A stretch of DNA of 64,000 nucleotides from Cylindrotheca closterium (GCA_933822405.4 CAKOGP040001112.1:1053647-1117646); one strand, 5' to 3'. Positions 11,001-24,615 are shown, counted from the first letter of the stretch. Numbers and translations are program-made. Notes: a model not told the origin generated them from the sequence alone.

Positions 11001-12922
11001 CGACCGGAGTACTCCCACAAATGCTCATTCGAGGATGGCGACCATCGGATAAATACTTCGGTTGCTCACCGTCACGAGATAGGGATGATGCATTGATGAC
11101 ACTGTTTCGACGCGAATCGAAGCTATACTGGGCCCATCCATACACCCTAATTCTCGTCGATGTTCCAAACGCTATCACTATCACAGAAATTCAAGAAGCT
11201 TTGTTGGCTTGTCTTTCTGTCCGGCACAGTGTGGGGGCGAGCGATTTGGAAGTTTTCACGCTCTCTGATCGCAGCATATCAGAAGTTGGCAGCTGGAAGG
11301 CAGTCGTACGATTGGGCACCAAAGATATGCACTCTTACATTCTGAACAAAACGAAGACTGTCGAGGGTGTTAAGTTGAGCTGTGAGAACTATCCTGAATG
11401 GGTAGATTGTGAAATCACACAGGCAACGACAATGCTAGAGGAAGCTACTGCTGCGCATCGAGTTCACCCTTGTAGAATGAGTACTCAAAGGCTGGGTGAT
11501 GCAAAAAGGCGATATCGAATGGCAAAGCTTGGTTTGAGAATATTTTCTCTCGGTTGCGGAGATTCAGGACATGTCCAATGCACAAACGCGCAGGGTCCGA
11601 TTCGATCCGTGACGCCATCGACAGCTCAAGGCTTGGTTTCAGGTGCCTGGGACCGCATTCGAGATTCTTCCAATTACCTCAAGAGCAACTACTCAATGGT
11701 CCAACTAAAGGAACGGCAGCTTGGGGAGATGAAGAAGCAGATTGGAAAAGGTGTAAATGAACTTATCAAGAACATGACAACTGTTGAGGTTTTAGAAGCC
11801 TTGAAGACGGGTCAAAGTGAAAAAACCTTGTGCCCAATATGTTTTGAGACACATGGGACAGGTGGTGGTCTTGTAGCGTTGACAAGATGTGGTCACTTGT
11901 CGTGTATGGATTGCATGACGAGTTGGATACAACAGAAAGAAACACGTATGCAAACCCCGTCATGTATAGAATGTCGAAAACCAATTTCCTACGACCAGCT
12001 TGTGTTTGTTGATCCGAAGAAAACAGGTGACCAAGACGAGCTTGAAAAGCGGAGGGTGGAAGCAAAAACACTTGTACAACAGGCAGCGGAAATGCTGGAC
12101 AATAATCACGGGCACCTCGAGCCGCATTTGTGGGAGGCTCTCTATCTGGCAATGCCCTTGCCAAGCAGCGTGAGCCATTCATCGCACTACAAGTACACTG
12201 CAATACCACCCCTCGTGTTGGCCCACATACGGAACGCAACTTCCATGCCAGTTCACTGTACTTCAGGCCAATACCCAGACAACGACCAATTCACGTTGTC
12301 AAGCAAGGTTAGGGCCCTACTCGCCGACATACCAAGAGACGAAAAATCAGTAGTGTTCGTCTCGTCAAAGATTGCTGCGGCACATCTCATGGCTGTGATG
12401 AAAAAACATGGCATTAGCGCCCGCGGGCTCTATGGTTCTGAGACTGAGAAAGATAGCGAGACAGCGGTCTCTAATTGGAAGGGAAGCTCTGATATTTATG
12501 TTTTGATTGTTCAAAGTGGCGTTGCTGCTTGTGGCTTAACGCTAACAGCGGCACGGCGCATGTTCTTTCTTCACCCCTTGCGAAGCCATGAAGAGGAGAA
12601 GCAAGCATACGCAAGAATCCATCGGTAAGCAACAAACAGTCAGTGTCTTTGTCGTCATTGCATTCATTATTTATGTTGAACCCATCACTGAATCGGACAC
12701 AGATACGGACAGGAAAAAGAAGTCTTCTGCAAGGTTTATTTCGCCCCAGTCTCGGTAGAAAGCAGACTCCTAGAGTGGAGGCATCGATTCGAGAATAACC
12801 AAAGCAAATCGAATGAAGAAAAGACGTTGTTTGCCCCACTTCGAGATGTTTCCGGAGAAACTATGGATAATGTGGAGGCTGTCGAAGCGGACCAAACCAA
12901 ATTTCTACTTGGCTTGACATAA
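8081..12922 (+). CDS. SNF2-family ATPase with inserted RING finger (SHPRH-like)
   Basis: Nuclear chromatin or DNA-repair motor of the SHPRH/RAD5-like branch: a SNF2 ATPase combined with a RING E3 ligase. Exons are 8081-9392, 9462-12624 and 12703-12922 (introns 69 and 78 bp), giving 1564 residues. The first intron splits the G-G-G-V-L-S-D-E-M-G-L-G-K-T Walker A region (Lys 448). Motif II reads V-L-D-E-M-Q (583-586) instead of the common DEAH/DEAQ. W-M-L-S-G-T-P-L is motif III. A C3HC4 RING begins at C-P-I-C (Cys 1228) and includes T-R-C-G-H-L-S-C. The helicase C lobe ends with Q-A-Y-A-R-I-H-R-Y-G-Q, which appears only after splicing the last intron. The start at 8081 (M-A-P-K-K-R) is preferred over the in-frame ATG at 7943. 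In the SHPRH family such proteins ubiquitinate PCNA; that role is inferred here. Confidence 0.88.
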
Positions 12923-12968
12923 TGGCTCGAAGATGGAACCTCACAACCAAATTTTGAATCAAGAGAAA

Positions 12969-15900
12969 TCACCAAAAAGCACACCTATTTCGTTGAAGTG
13001 TGAGACATGATTTCTCTGTAAGAATAGACAATTCAGAAAACTACTGTAAAACTCACCACCCGATGAAAAGCTGACACAAATTTTCGACTGAAGTTGCCTG
13101 GACGATCAATCGCTGAACTTGGTCGCTGACGTCCAATGCTCCAAGGTCGTCTTCTCGATCAGGAAAGTCTGTGCCGGTTAGCTTGTCTTGAACTCGTCTA
13201 ATCACTGTCAACGCTTTCTCGTTGAGCACTTCGTCGTGAGCGAGACCATCTTCTAAAATACTAAGGAGTTCTCGTTGGCGTATAGATCTTCCCATCCTTG
13301 ACCGTGCAACAGAACCGGACGCGGCCACTTGGTCCTTTTTCCCGTTGTTGCGTCCATTGGCGGCCCATTCTTGGATATTGGCATACATCTGGAGAGATCG
13401 TGCTCTTCGCGCATCCACCACAGATTCGTTCGGCGGATTTCTGAAGGATGTAGCCATTTGTTGGTCTACATCATCCAAAGCTTCATTAGGAGCAACGGCA
13501 GCATCGGCATCTTCTCCATCCTCGTCGGGTGCCTCGGTGATTGGGTTGTTCAAAAGGTTTGATTTTGCGCCCCTTGTCGCGTTTCTCGTTGTAGGTGCTT
13601 CCGTGTCAGTAACAGAAGACTGTCTATCGATATCTTCTGTAGAGAGATCTACCAAACGCCAACTTATCAGCGGATCATGAACAAATGCTTCCAGCATTGC
13701 TACTAGCGAGTCCCTACTTTCGCGAAGAACAGTCATTGTCCGTTCGCAAGTTGTTCGGTAGCTTCCCTCTATGCCAGAAACCTCCATTGCCTTGATCAAC
13801 ATTCTCGTGAGGCGAAACGGCACCTTCTCAGGGTATTTATCCCGATTCATCGCAACCTCGAAACAGTCACCTGCGCGATCGCATCGAAAATTTCATGAGT
13901 CCCCATGTCACCTTTCAAGAGACATGACAATATATGACAATATACAACGTACCAAAGTCAATGTGGAGAACTCGTCCACTGCGCTTGTCCAACATGAGAT
14001 TTGAAGGATGTCTATCACCAAGACCCAATATATACCCAACCATTGACATCACTGCCAAACTCCGAGTGAACTTTGTCCGTCTCTCCAACCATTCTTCGCT
14101 ATTTGTACTCTTCAACCAAAGAATCTCGTAAAGATCATTACCTCCACCTTTCGTTCGGCGAAGCGCACTACAAAATACTTCGACTTTTTGCATGACAGTT
14201 AACATGTCATAATCGGGCGCCAATTTTGTCATTTCACGGTGCTCGAGGTTTAATGGAGTCTTCTTTGATTGCCGATAGTCTCTGATGAGACTGTGAAGTG
14301 TATCAGTGTGAGGTACCCAGCCAACGAGACCACAATTATGAGACAGCGGTGAGATAGCATATCTCTGGATCCTCAGATCATGCTTCTTTGTCTGACGGTC
14401 TCGTTCAAGCAAAGCATTAACAAGCCCGAATAGTTGCATCACGCGTTCATCTTGGCGGAGATCCCTGTTAATGCAAATTAGAAAGTTAGAAAGATAAAGA
14501 GAAGAGTATGCTGTCTCGCTCCAAAACTTACTCGTGACCCTTCAGAAGGAACACATAATCTTTCCCATCACTACCACGCAATGTAATCTTCCTCGGACGT
14601 TGTTTGCTGGTAATGACCTGAACACTTGGAATAAACCTTTCGATTTTGACGTAACTCCCATCAACCCGGTAGGATCCTGGAACACCGAGCTCTAGACCCT
14701 GTGCTCGGCTCAAAGCAGGGGAGCACTGTGATAATTCCAGTTTTGTTAGCGCTGGCAGCTGCTTGTTGATTCTTCGGAACACTGTATAGTATATATCCCA
14801 TGCTTTGTTCATTGCTGTTTCTGCTTCTTCGTTTTGACGCACTTGGGTGGAGGTGGCGTCACGGGCGTTTGCAGTAGAAGTCCCGCCTGGTATTGTACCC
14901 CCGCCTTCAGTTACCAGCCTCACATAATCCTTGAGGTGACTGTGAGCCTGCGCTAAATCACGTCCAAAGGCCTTGACAAATTCGATTTCTTTCTGAGTAT
15001 CCGCTCCATTCTCCAAATGCTGATGCAATGGCAAGAGTAGATCAAGCATACCAGCAACATTGCCTTCACCAAAATGAAGGCGCGATGCTTCTTCCAGTCC
15101 TTCGTGCCAAGTCTCCAACCAAAGAATTGCTACTCTGATTAGTTCGGAGGATACCATTAATGCTTCTTCTACCAGGGCGCTTGAGTGCGACCTAAGAGAG
15201 GTCATCAGACTTTCTGCCGCGCTTTTTCTTTCCAATACTGGACTCTTAAGTAGAACCGACAGCGGATACATCAGTGCTTGTGGATGTTTTTCACCGAGCC
15301 GCACAAGCAATGGATGCAACACAGACCGTATTGCAGGGTTCTTTATTTGAATCCTGGCGAGAAGCTGCGGCAACACTCCCAACCAAGTCTCTATGGCCAC
15401 TGTATCCACACCGTCTTTGATTATGCTTGCAATTGCGGGTTGATCACCATACTTGAAAAGACAAGTTAGCAGATTTAGCATATCTTGCTGAACTGAGGCG
15501 CTCCATCGCTTCGTTCCAAGACTGATGGCGCTAAAGAACCCCTTTATTGCCGAAACTACATGCTTCCTCTGTGCATCAGGATCTTGGTCATCACTGCTAT
15601 GCAAAGATCCATCAAGAGTATTATCTTCGCGCTCATCCATTTGCAATGCAAGACGAAAATTTAGCAACGCCCACGCATGCCATGCCTTGTATCCACAGCC
15701 AACGATCATTGACGCTCTTTTGAAGTCACAGAGGATCTCCACTTGTAATGGCCCTGGTATATGCTTGCCTGGAGTTATCTTTTCTTCCACCTTCCACTCC
15801 CCTAGCTCCAACCAACACGAGGCACGGATGTAATCATTGCCTGCCGATTCGCAGTTTGAAACAAGGTCGACAACATCACAGAGGCGACCAAGGCGATCAA

Positions 15901-18900
15901 TTGCTTCGCCTCTCCGATCAGTGAGCCAAAGATGCTTCAAATATGCAAAATAAAGCTTGTGCTGAATCTTCAGTCTTTCAAGGAGTCAGCAAGAGTGCAC
16001 GAAGAAGAAGCTGTTGCGAGAAAAGAAAGAAACATACCTATCGAGACCTCCAGCTTCACGAACAAGTTCTTTGCTCCACTGATTGTGTGCCATTCCATAT
16101 TCTGGTAAGAATGCCCTTGATGTATTTGTTAACAAATCATTAACGATGCGTGGTACTGAGAGTTCTGACATTGCTTCTTGTAGCTCTGTGTGCAGCCCAA
16201 GAGACTCACGAAGTCCGAATCCAAATACGCTTCCATCAAGGTCAGCTTCAAGCGCTTCAAGAGGATTGAGCAATACGCGTTCTGCGAGTCTGAAACGCTG
16301 TGCCTGTCGCGACAGCTCGCTCAAAGTCAAAGTTGCATCAACCTCGTCTGTAGGTCCCAAGACAAGTGATCGAACAGCAAGAATTGAAGAATGGACATCG
16401 GCATCAACACGGCAGCCAGCTAGCCTAGCACGCCACACAGAAAGCAATTTCTCGCGTGCTTGGGACGGGTCCATTCTATTCGAAGGGTGACTCTGATGCA
16501 CCTCATTAAAACCTTTCTCAATTTTGTTATATTCAATCACCTCTTCAAGTTCTGCTAGAGTTTGTGCCGTAACCATGCTGGAGTATGCACGGTTGTACGA
16601 CTCGGCCATTAGAGCCGTGAAACGACTGTCCATCGCCTTCCTCGCATCATCGATCGCTTCTGCTGCTCTGGTCCATTCCTGTCTGTGGACATGCAAAACA
16701 GCGGAGAAAAAGGACCCTTCAAAATCGATGAGAGGAGTGGATCCTTCTCGGTTTCCACTGGCAGGGTAGATTATAGCAGAACTTGGTGGTGCTGATGAAC
16801 CACGACCATGCACCAATTCGGAAGAGTACTTTTCCAGATCATCCCAGCTACCTAGTCGCCAAGCTGCTTCTGAGCACATTCTGAATGCCTTCTTCTGGCC
16901 CCTTGCAATGTTATTCTTCTTTCCAGTGTGTGTGCCGGCGAAATCAGTCTTTAATATATCCCAATTGTACTCTGCAAGTTCCAGAACACGACGCCAGTCA
17001 CCGGTCGCACTCAGGCATCGCATACAACCCAGTACTGCACCAAAATCATTTGGATTTCTTGCTAGCTTTTCCTCGTAGACCTCAAGAGCATCAGACCACG
17101 ACCCAAGCTTTGCTAGCCACAACTCTTTGTTTTCCGCTAAATCAAGTCTTTCGGTATTTGAAGTACTGTGATCTTCAGCACTCCAAACAACTCCATAGTA
17201 CATCTCATGTCTTCCGTGATCCGGGCCTAATCTGGAAGATATCTCACGCCGAACCTGGTCCGAATTAAGGCGTTTGTCTTCGAACGACATTGTCGCTGAC
17301 TTCAGGACACCCAATGCCGCATCTGATACAACAATATGAGAAGGGAGCAGTAGCTCGACATGAGTTGTGTTTCTAACGTACCTTGAAGACCCAACTTGCG
17401 GTTGATACTAATCAATGATTCCACACATGAATTGGTCACTCCCATACTATGCTCTCGTTCCTTGTAGTGCAGGGCCTTTGCATATGCTCTACACTTGAGT
17501 GCGAGCTCGGCAAGGATTGGTATATCAATCGGCAAGCCTCCACTTGGATCATGTTCCATAAACTCTGCAAGATTTAGCAAGGTTTGAAGTATTTCTGGTG
17601 AAACATCAGCAGCAAAAGCTGTTTCCAAACAGTGAACCAAGTTCGCTCGGTATGGTGGGCTAAGATCTTTCCAGCAACAAACGAAACCAGCACTAAACAA
17701 CTCTCTCGCAAGTGGTTGGTATGCATTTGCGAGACTTGCTGCCGCTCGTAGAGATGGTGATGGCGCTTCCCGGAGAAGTTGAATACCAAGTCGGCGCATC
17801 CATTCATCCCAGTCTTCTCTAGATGCACACTGGGACACATCCCATGCTCGCTGTAGATGCAATTGATTGATCTTCTTCTTATTTGTCTGAATAGAAAGAG
17901 GTTGCGACGGAATAGGATTCTCAAATACATCTGCAGCTGCATCAAAGGTTGCTGGGGTGCCTGGATTCTCCGCAAAAACGGGTTGCTGCAAAGGATCCAT
18001 CGCATGGAACATACTAGATTCTATTCGCTGTATTGATGTGAAAGTTTCAGCAACGTACGGAGAATTGTAGCTCCTTTTGTTGGGAGAGTGCTGTAATTCT
18101 TGAATCATTGCATCGTATAACTTCACCCCACCCGTGTTCACGCTCGCAGTAGACACATGGTATTCATCTTCCATACTTAGATTGTCAAGCTCAGGTGTAG
18201 AATAGTGCCATTCGTTGATGGCTTGCTTGGCAACATCATGATACAAATTCATCCAGATTGTCGTGCCAAGTTGTCTGGCGGAGACACAAAGTGTTTCGAC
18301 GATTGCCATCCCAACATTTCTATGCGATCGTTGATTATGTTTCAACAGCCTAATCAAGGGTTGAACAACTCGTGAAGCAAGACTACCCGATCGGATGTCT
18401 GATCCACTCTTTTCTCCCCAGAAGAGAGTTACGGGCCTGACACCTGCGCCAGTCCCTTCACATTCAAGAAGTGCGGAAATTGTGTCTAGTCCGAGAATAG
18501 CAATGCTAGTCAAATCGGTTTCGGTCACCCAATCGGAGTTTTTTGCGCTGGTGCTGGATTGCAGCCTTACAAGTGAATCAGTCAGCTTCAAGAGAGCAGG
18601 GACCAAGACGTGCACATAGTCTCCGAGTACACCTCGCAGGCGCTTTACACTAAAAAGGATCAGTCGAAGCCTTTCCGTCTCCTTCAGACGAGCTGTGTGC
18701 GTCGAGCGCGGGTCGTTGTTTGCCCATTCCGCTACCTGCAACTCGTCAAGACTCGTCAACACACGACGAATGAGACGTGGAATGAAATTTCGGAATTCGT
18801 CGGGAACACCAACAGCAATGTGGAGCACCAAGCTGAAAATGGTGCCCAAATGTTTAGACTCCCAAAGCTGTTCCACGATATCAAAAACGTCCGCGACATA

Positions 18901-21900
18901 TGGCCGTAGGTGCTCCTTGACGATACCACTCAATGTTGCAACTTGCTTCAAAAGGGATTCCCTTAGGTTCGATGGCCCGCAGGTGCGAATCGTTAGCATG
19001 ATGTGTGGGACGACATCATTAAGGAACTGGACGCAACGCAGCCCCAGAGACTGAAAAATGAACATAATTGCTTGCATGACCATACCATGGTGCACAGCTA
19101 GTGCAGGATCCTTAAAAATTCGCATTAGAGCCTGAATGGCAACAGTTGGGTAGAATTCTTCGTCCCCAGGGGTCATTCGACGTGCTGGAGGTAGTGTCGA
19201 TACTGGTTGGGCAACCATTGCATATTGTTCATACATTGAAAGATAAGCAGGGAGATTATCATCACCTTCAATTGACTCAGTTACACTCCAAGGCACGTTT
19301 GTTCGTCCAGATTCATCTTGCTTCCTGACAGTCGCGACATGGGGTGGCAATGGCTTCGTTAGTACACTCCCTACAGCCACAGAGTTTCCACCGAAATTTC
19401 GTAGAGCCAAGGACCTGCCAGCAACTGCTCCATTCATGTCGACGTCTGCAGTGGGTTGTTCCACTTCATCCTGGACAACAAAATATGCGCCTCCAACTGC
19501 ACCACCTTTCCTGGCTTTTGGTCCAACCGCATGATACCGATCAGGATCCAAAGCACCAAGCACCCCGAGAGTCCTAATAACCTCTCGCCGTAGCGCCCAA
19601 GGAGCCCTCTTGGTACCCGGCAGTATATCGGTAGCTTGTAGAAGCAACTTTGGATAGTCCATATATGGCTGGATAACGTATCCAGTAGACCCTGCAATCT
19701 GCGCAAGCGTTCTGAGACTGATCCTTTGTTTGCTTGCACTACTTTGATCCTGAAGTGTGTCCAAAATAGTGGGTACAACTTCCTTGACCCATGGCTGAAG
19801 CGAAGCACCAGCAGCTCTAGATAGCTCACCAAGAGCTTCCAATGCGGCCGATGCTAACCTCGGAGCCCCACCGTCCAAAGGTAGAGATGCAACAAGCACA
19901 GGAAGGACAGGTTGGATGAGTCGTTGTACCGATCCAGATCGCAGAAATACCACGAGAAGTCTAGTTGCTTCTTCTCTCCCCCTCCCTGTGTCTACCCCAC
20001 ATCGTATCTCTACAATTAAGCCGAGCAAAAACTTTCTCATGAATGGTAGAATTGGAGCAGGATTCAACTGAGCTAGTCGCCCCAACAACCTCACTCCTGC
20101 GGCACGTGTTGCAAGCACTTCGTCCTGTAGCAAAAGAAACAGTGTTTGTAGATGTCGCGACTGACACAAGAATGGATCGTATCGCTTGTCAAGAGCCTTT
20201 ACAGCACAAAGTCTGACTTCTGGTGATGAATCAGACACTGCCACCCTGAGGATGGTGTCCAAAATGTCCTGAATGATCTGGCCTGAAAACTGCCCTACCC
20301 TATTTTTGCTGACGATTTGTGGCGGGACAAGCAACAGGCAGCATGTCAACGCTGCTGCTCTCCGCACTTCATTTGAGGGATGCGACAAATATTTGGCAGC
20401 AACATTTTGTACGAATGGTAGGAGTGGAACGACAGCTCCAAGTGTCGTCACGCGACCCATAGAGTCTCCAAACGAGCTAAGCGTCTGAAGAGACAGCACT
20501 AGATCGGCTACGACGTTTGCATTTGTCGACATGTTGATCCTCACTACTTGCACCCTTGGGGCACCCTCAACCTGTGTTTCATGAGACACTCTTGGAAGAC
20601 CACCATGCTTAGGTTCATTCGAGTAGATGGTTCGAAGAGGGATTAAAGGATCGCAAACGTCTCTTGCAGACTTGATTCCTGCCAACCTGTAGGACACTGC
20701 TTGGAGTAACCTATCTTCGATTGTACCTTGCTGGGCAGGAAGACACTCTGCAATTGCATGCAAGCATTGAATGAGATCATTGCTGAGACCTGTTTTGAAA
20801 ATATCGTTGATCAGTCGTGTGATGTATGGTTCAGCAAGACTCCCAAGAGCTTCAACAAGGTCAGCCCCACAATGAAATGCTGCAATATGCATTTTTGAAG
20901 TCGTCTTCGGAGAAGCCACAGATCTGTAGTTCAAACCATCGCTCACCAAGCGAAAAATTACATCGACTCTTTGATAAATGGCACCTGAGTCATGCATCTC
21001 GACTACAGGCCCGCCTGATGTTTCTGAATCATTTGTAATCTTGATGGTTGGGAGAGAGCCACCGCCGATCACAGAGCCTGTCTCGTCATCGACCATGGCA
21101 AGCACTAGTCCCCCGATCGCACTATATGCCGAGGGTCGCAACTCAATTCCCATCCTAGGTTGTGTTGGAGCAGACGCACAATGGATCAGAAAAACCAAAC
21201 TCGGCTCAAGATATCTTCTCGCAAATACTCGAGGACATCGTCTTGCAAGTCGGGGGATCAATCGGATAATCTCGAGTCGCATTAGGGCTTTTTCATGATC
21301 CATAAATGCCATGATCTCTTGGCATACTTCATCGTATCGCGGTAACATAAAGTCACCTGCTAGTGATATCATTGTCCCAACCACAAGCAGCGAACCGTGT
21401 TGAGAAGCCTCTATCTTACTAATAGACGCACGATTCTTCTTTGATTGATCATTCTTGAAACCCTCCAAGACAGCTTGGTGAACCTGCCAAAGCAGAGAAG
21501 TCAAAGAAACCTGCTGCCGTTCCACCAAAATTTTGAGATATCGTGATAGTGCATCGGCAGCACAGACACGGACTATCGGTTGAGGATCGTGAACAGCAAG
21601 CAAGATGTATTCGAGAAAATCGTTCGAGCCTCCATGACCCAATTCTGCTTGACTCGTTTTCGAGTAGAGAGTTGTAGGCGCATGGATGGCAAGTTGCTTC
21701 AGGGATAGTGCTGCCGCTAGTCTGTCCATTGGATGATAAAATATTGAGAACAACCCTTGAAACCACGAACAAAAGTACTTCGTGCCTTACCTTCTATCAG
21801 ATCTTTCTGTCCGAAGCCATTCCAGTGCGGTTGTAATCTCAGATTCCACAAAATCCACATTTGTACTACGCATAGCCATGTGACCAAGCGCCTTGGACGC

Positions 21901-22869
21901 TGCCGACAGAAATTCATAGTCACCTAGAGCCGAACGAAGTCCTTTGCTTAGTGTGTTCGCAAATTTGATTGCCTTCTTCTCCTCGTCGGCACTTGGAGCA
22001 TCAATCATGGCATCCAGCGCCGCCAGTCCAGCCACTCTCTTTTCGATTTCTTGTGCATGGATGAGGGCGAAAACGGAAGTGAACACCTCACTTTCAATTA
22101 TACCGTATTCTTCCAGCGACATTTCGTGCGCCAAAATCCATAAGACAGACGACAACTCTGTAGCTGCCTCTTTGTTTGCTCTTTCACGGGCCAGACTTTT
22201 CATGTATTCCGTTCTTGTACTACCATTCATATCACTGCCTCCGGAATTGCTTCCATTTATGCCTTGTTGTGATGGAAGCAACATGCCTAGAAAGCCATTT
22301 TGAGATACAGCGCCAACACCCTGCATATCTGTGGACGCTGGGGAAATAACTCGTAGCTGTGGTGTGTCTTGCAGTAGCGCCTCTGCATGTTGGGGTGATT
22401 CCCGTTGCGGTAATCTTGTCGAGTTTAACCAAGACAAGAGTCTCTGTTGCGAGGGACTGACTGATTGCATGTCGACATCACTTCTTCTGACTCTTATGCT
22501 TCCCCCTTGAAGAATTTTGCTGTTCGATCTACGTCTCCTAGAGATCTTCCCAGGCGACTGCCGAGATCCAATCCAAGAATTTCGCCGTGTGGCCACCCAT
22601 GGATTTGGCTGAGTCGTTTCGGCAGTAGGACGAGACGGCTGGAAATTGTTCCGGTATGCGGTTTGCTGTTCTTCCTCACCGTCCAAAGCATCCGAAGATC
22701 CCCAGGGATCAGTAGAATCTAGATGAGAAGCAAATGGCCCCGAGTTCAAAGTTGCAGTCACCAGGTTTTTCCTCCGCAGATCCTGAATGATCATTGCTAA
22801 AGGAGACGAACTCTTAACAGAGGTGCCATCCTCTCGAAACTCTGTGGAATATCGTTCGTGTTGATCCAT
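12969..22869 (-). CDS. TOR: Target of rapamycin (TOR) protein kinase
   Basis: PI3K-like Ser/Thr kinase at the centre of TORC1/TORC2 nutrient signalling. Seven exons: 22869-21791, 21721-17382, 17322-16038, 15974-14532, 14464-13953, 13870-13057, 12984-12969; introns are 59-82 bp, except 21790-21722 (69) and 13056-12985 (72), also in range. The sum is 9489 nt, 3162 residues, longer than human mTOR (2549). Order: Ser-rich N-terminus, HEAT repeats, FAT domain, FRB (about 2510-2640, with [10 protein letters not shown]), kinase with S-K-Q-R-P-R-K, G-D-R-H-P-S-N (Asp 2866, Asn 2871) and H-I-D-F-G (Asp 2885), then FATC. The FRB residues known to contact rapamycin in human mTOR (Ser2035, Trp2101, Phe2108) are matched by Ser 2532, Trp 2627 and Phe 2634. 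The last 16-bp exon supplies C-A-F-W, completing the canonical G-W-C-x-F-W end. Confidence 0.95.
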
Positions 22870-23252
22870 TTTGCTGGTTCACTCTAGGTAGGCACAACTT
22901 AAAGTCTAAAGGCCAATCATCAATCCGACTATTAATTTATCGGTTGTTTGAACGAGTTGCCTTTGTGATGGGTGTTGGATGGTAGATTACAAGATGACGA
23001 TGACGAATTTTTTCTGCATGAGATGAAGATCGCATCGGGCTGTCGTTGAGCCGTCCGACTAAAAGGGGAATGGTACTAAGTCAGCTGTACATTTTCCGAA
23101 CTCTAATTGGTTCGAAGGTATCGAGCGGCTTTCAAAAGGATCGGCGCCGCCGGCAGTGCGAAGATCTTTGCGCCTTCTCCATCGTTGCGAGCAGTGAAAA
23201 TTCGGGCACTGCATCACGGTGGTGGCACACACTTGATACAAAACCAAACACG
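22870..23252. promoter_or_regulatory. Divergent intergenic region TOR / E2
   Basis: 383 bp between the TOR start codon (leftward) and the DLST start codon (rightward); expected to hold both promoters. No clear TATA box or other motif seen. The open frame beginning at 23046 includes the true E2 first exon but in a readthrough form. Confidence 0.4.
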
Positions 23253-24615
23253 ATGATCGCAAGAGGCAGATTCGTCTTGAAGTCTGCGGCACGTTTGTCT
23301 GCCCGTCATGGCAGCCCTTTGATGTCGCAAGCTAGGTTCATCGCGACACCAAGCATGCAGCTATTGATGCCCATCAAAACCATTGATGTAAGACCTCCGA
23401 ATTGCCTTTTCCCGAATAGACAATCGAGTTGCATTTCATCTTTTGGTGATCCGATACTTACAATTCTTTTCATAACAGGTGCCAACGATGGGAGATAGTA
23501 TCACAGAAGGTACTATTGTCGACATGCCTGTGGCTCCAGGAGATTACGTGCAACCTGATGATGTTGTCGTGATACTCGAAACAGACAAGGTTTCAGTCGA
23601 TGTTCGTGCACCAGAGGGTGGAGCTCTTGTAGAAATTTTTGGTGAAATTGATGACGTTGTTGAGGTTGGAAGCAATCTTTTTCGTCTTGACACCGATGCT
23701 GATGCGCCCGAAGTCGAGGAAGCTGCTCCAATCAAGGAAGAGGACACACTAACACCAATGTCAGGGGCTGAAACTCCTGCCGAACCAACTCCAGCGCCCC
23801 CTCCTCCAAAAACGCCTCCAACTCCAGCTGATGCTGCATACACAGCACCTCCGAAAGCACCAAAGGTTGCACCCCCACAACCAGAAACTCCTGCATTCAT
23901 GGGACAGCGCACTGAACGTCGCACGAAGATGTCTCGCATGCGTCAACGCATTGCTACGAGGCTAAAGGATGCCCAAAATACCGCTGCCATGTTGACTACT
24001 TTCCAAGAGTGTGATATGGGTGCCCTGATGGAGATGCGCAAAAAGCACCAAGACGCTTTCACTGCCAAGCATGGCATCAAGCTTGGTTTCATGTCTGCCT
24101 TTGTCCAAGCAGCAACTGCTGCTTTGCAAGAGGTCCCCGTTGTCAATGCATACATTGATGATGAGACCAAAGAAGTTGTCTACAGGGAATATTGCGATAT
24201 TTCTGTTGCCGTTGCAAGCCCCAATGGATTGGTCGTGCCAGTCTTGAGAAACACTGAGAACATGTCGTTCGCTGATGTTGAACACAACATTGCCATGTAT
24301 GCCGAAAAGGCCAAGGAAGGAACATTGGGATTGGATGATATGGCTGGAGGAACTTTCACAATTTCCAACGGCGGAGTTTTCGGATCCTTGATGGGAACAC
24401 CAATCATCAACCCTCCTCAATCTGCTGTTTTGGGTATGCATGCAACAAAGATGAGGGCTACCGTTAACGAAAAGGGCGAAGTCGTGGCTCGGCCTATGAT
24501 GTACCTTGCTCTTACATATGACCATCGTTTGATTGACGGTAGGGAAGGAGTTACTTTCTTGAGAAGTATTGCTGAAAAGATTTCCGATCCTACCAAGATG
24601 TTGCTGGAAGTCTAA
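23253..24615 (+). CDS. DLST: 2-oxoglutarate dehydrogenase E2 (dihydrolipoyl succinyltransferase), mitochondrial
   Basis: Transfers succinyl from lipoamide to CoA in the 2-oxoglutarate dehydrogenase complex of the TCA cycle. Exons are 23253-23387 and 23479-24615, separated by a 91-bp intron (GTAAGA...ACAG, phase 0), total 423 residues. The first exon encodes an Arg-rich amphipathic mitochondrial presequence. The lipoyl domain follows directly ([11 protein letters not shown]), with lipoyl-lysine 82 in E-T-D-K-V-S-V. A Pro/Ala-rich flexible linker spans about residues 115-155; I see no clear E1/E3-binding domain, as in other succinyltransferases. The catalytic domain ends with T-Y-D-H-R-L-I-D-G (His 394, Asp 398). 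The single lipoyl domain and the D-S-I-T-E-G start favour the succinyl over the acetyl enzyme. Confidence 0.95.

Noticed and set aside
13053..13056. TGA at 13053 as the true end of TOR
   Set aside because: It overlaps a strong GTGAGT donor, and the following 16-bp exon supplies the invariant family ending.
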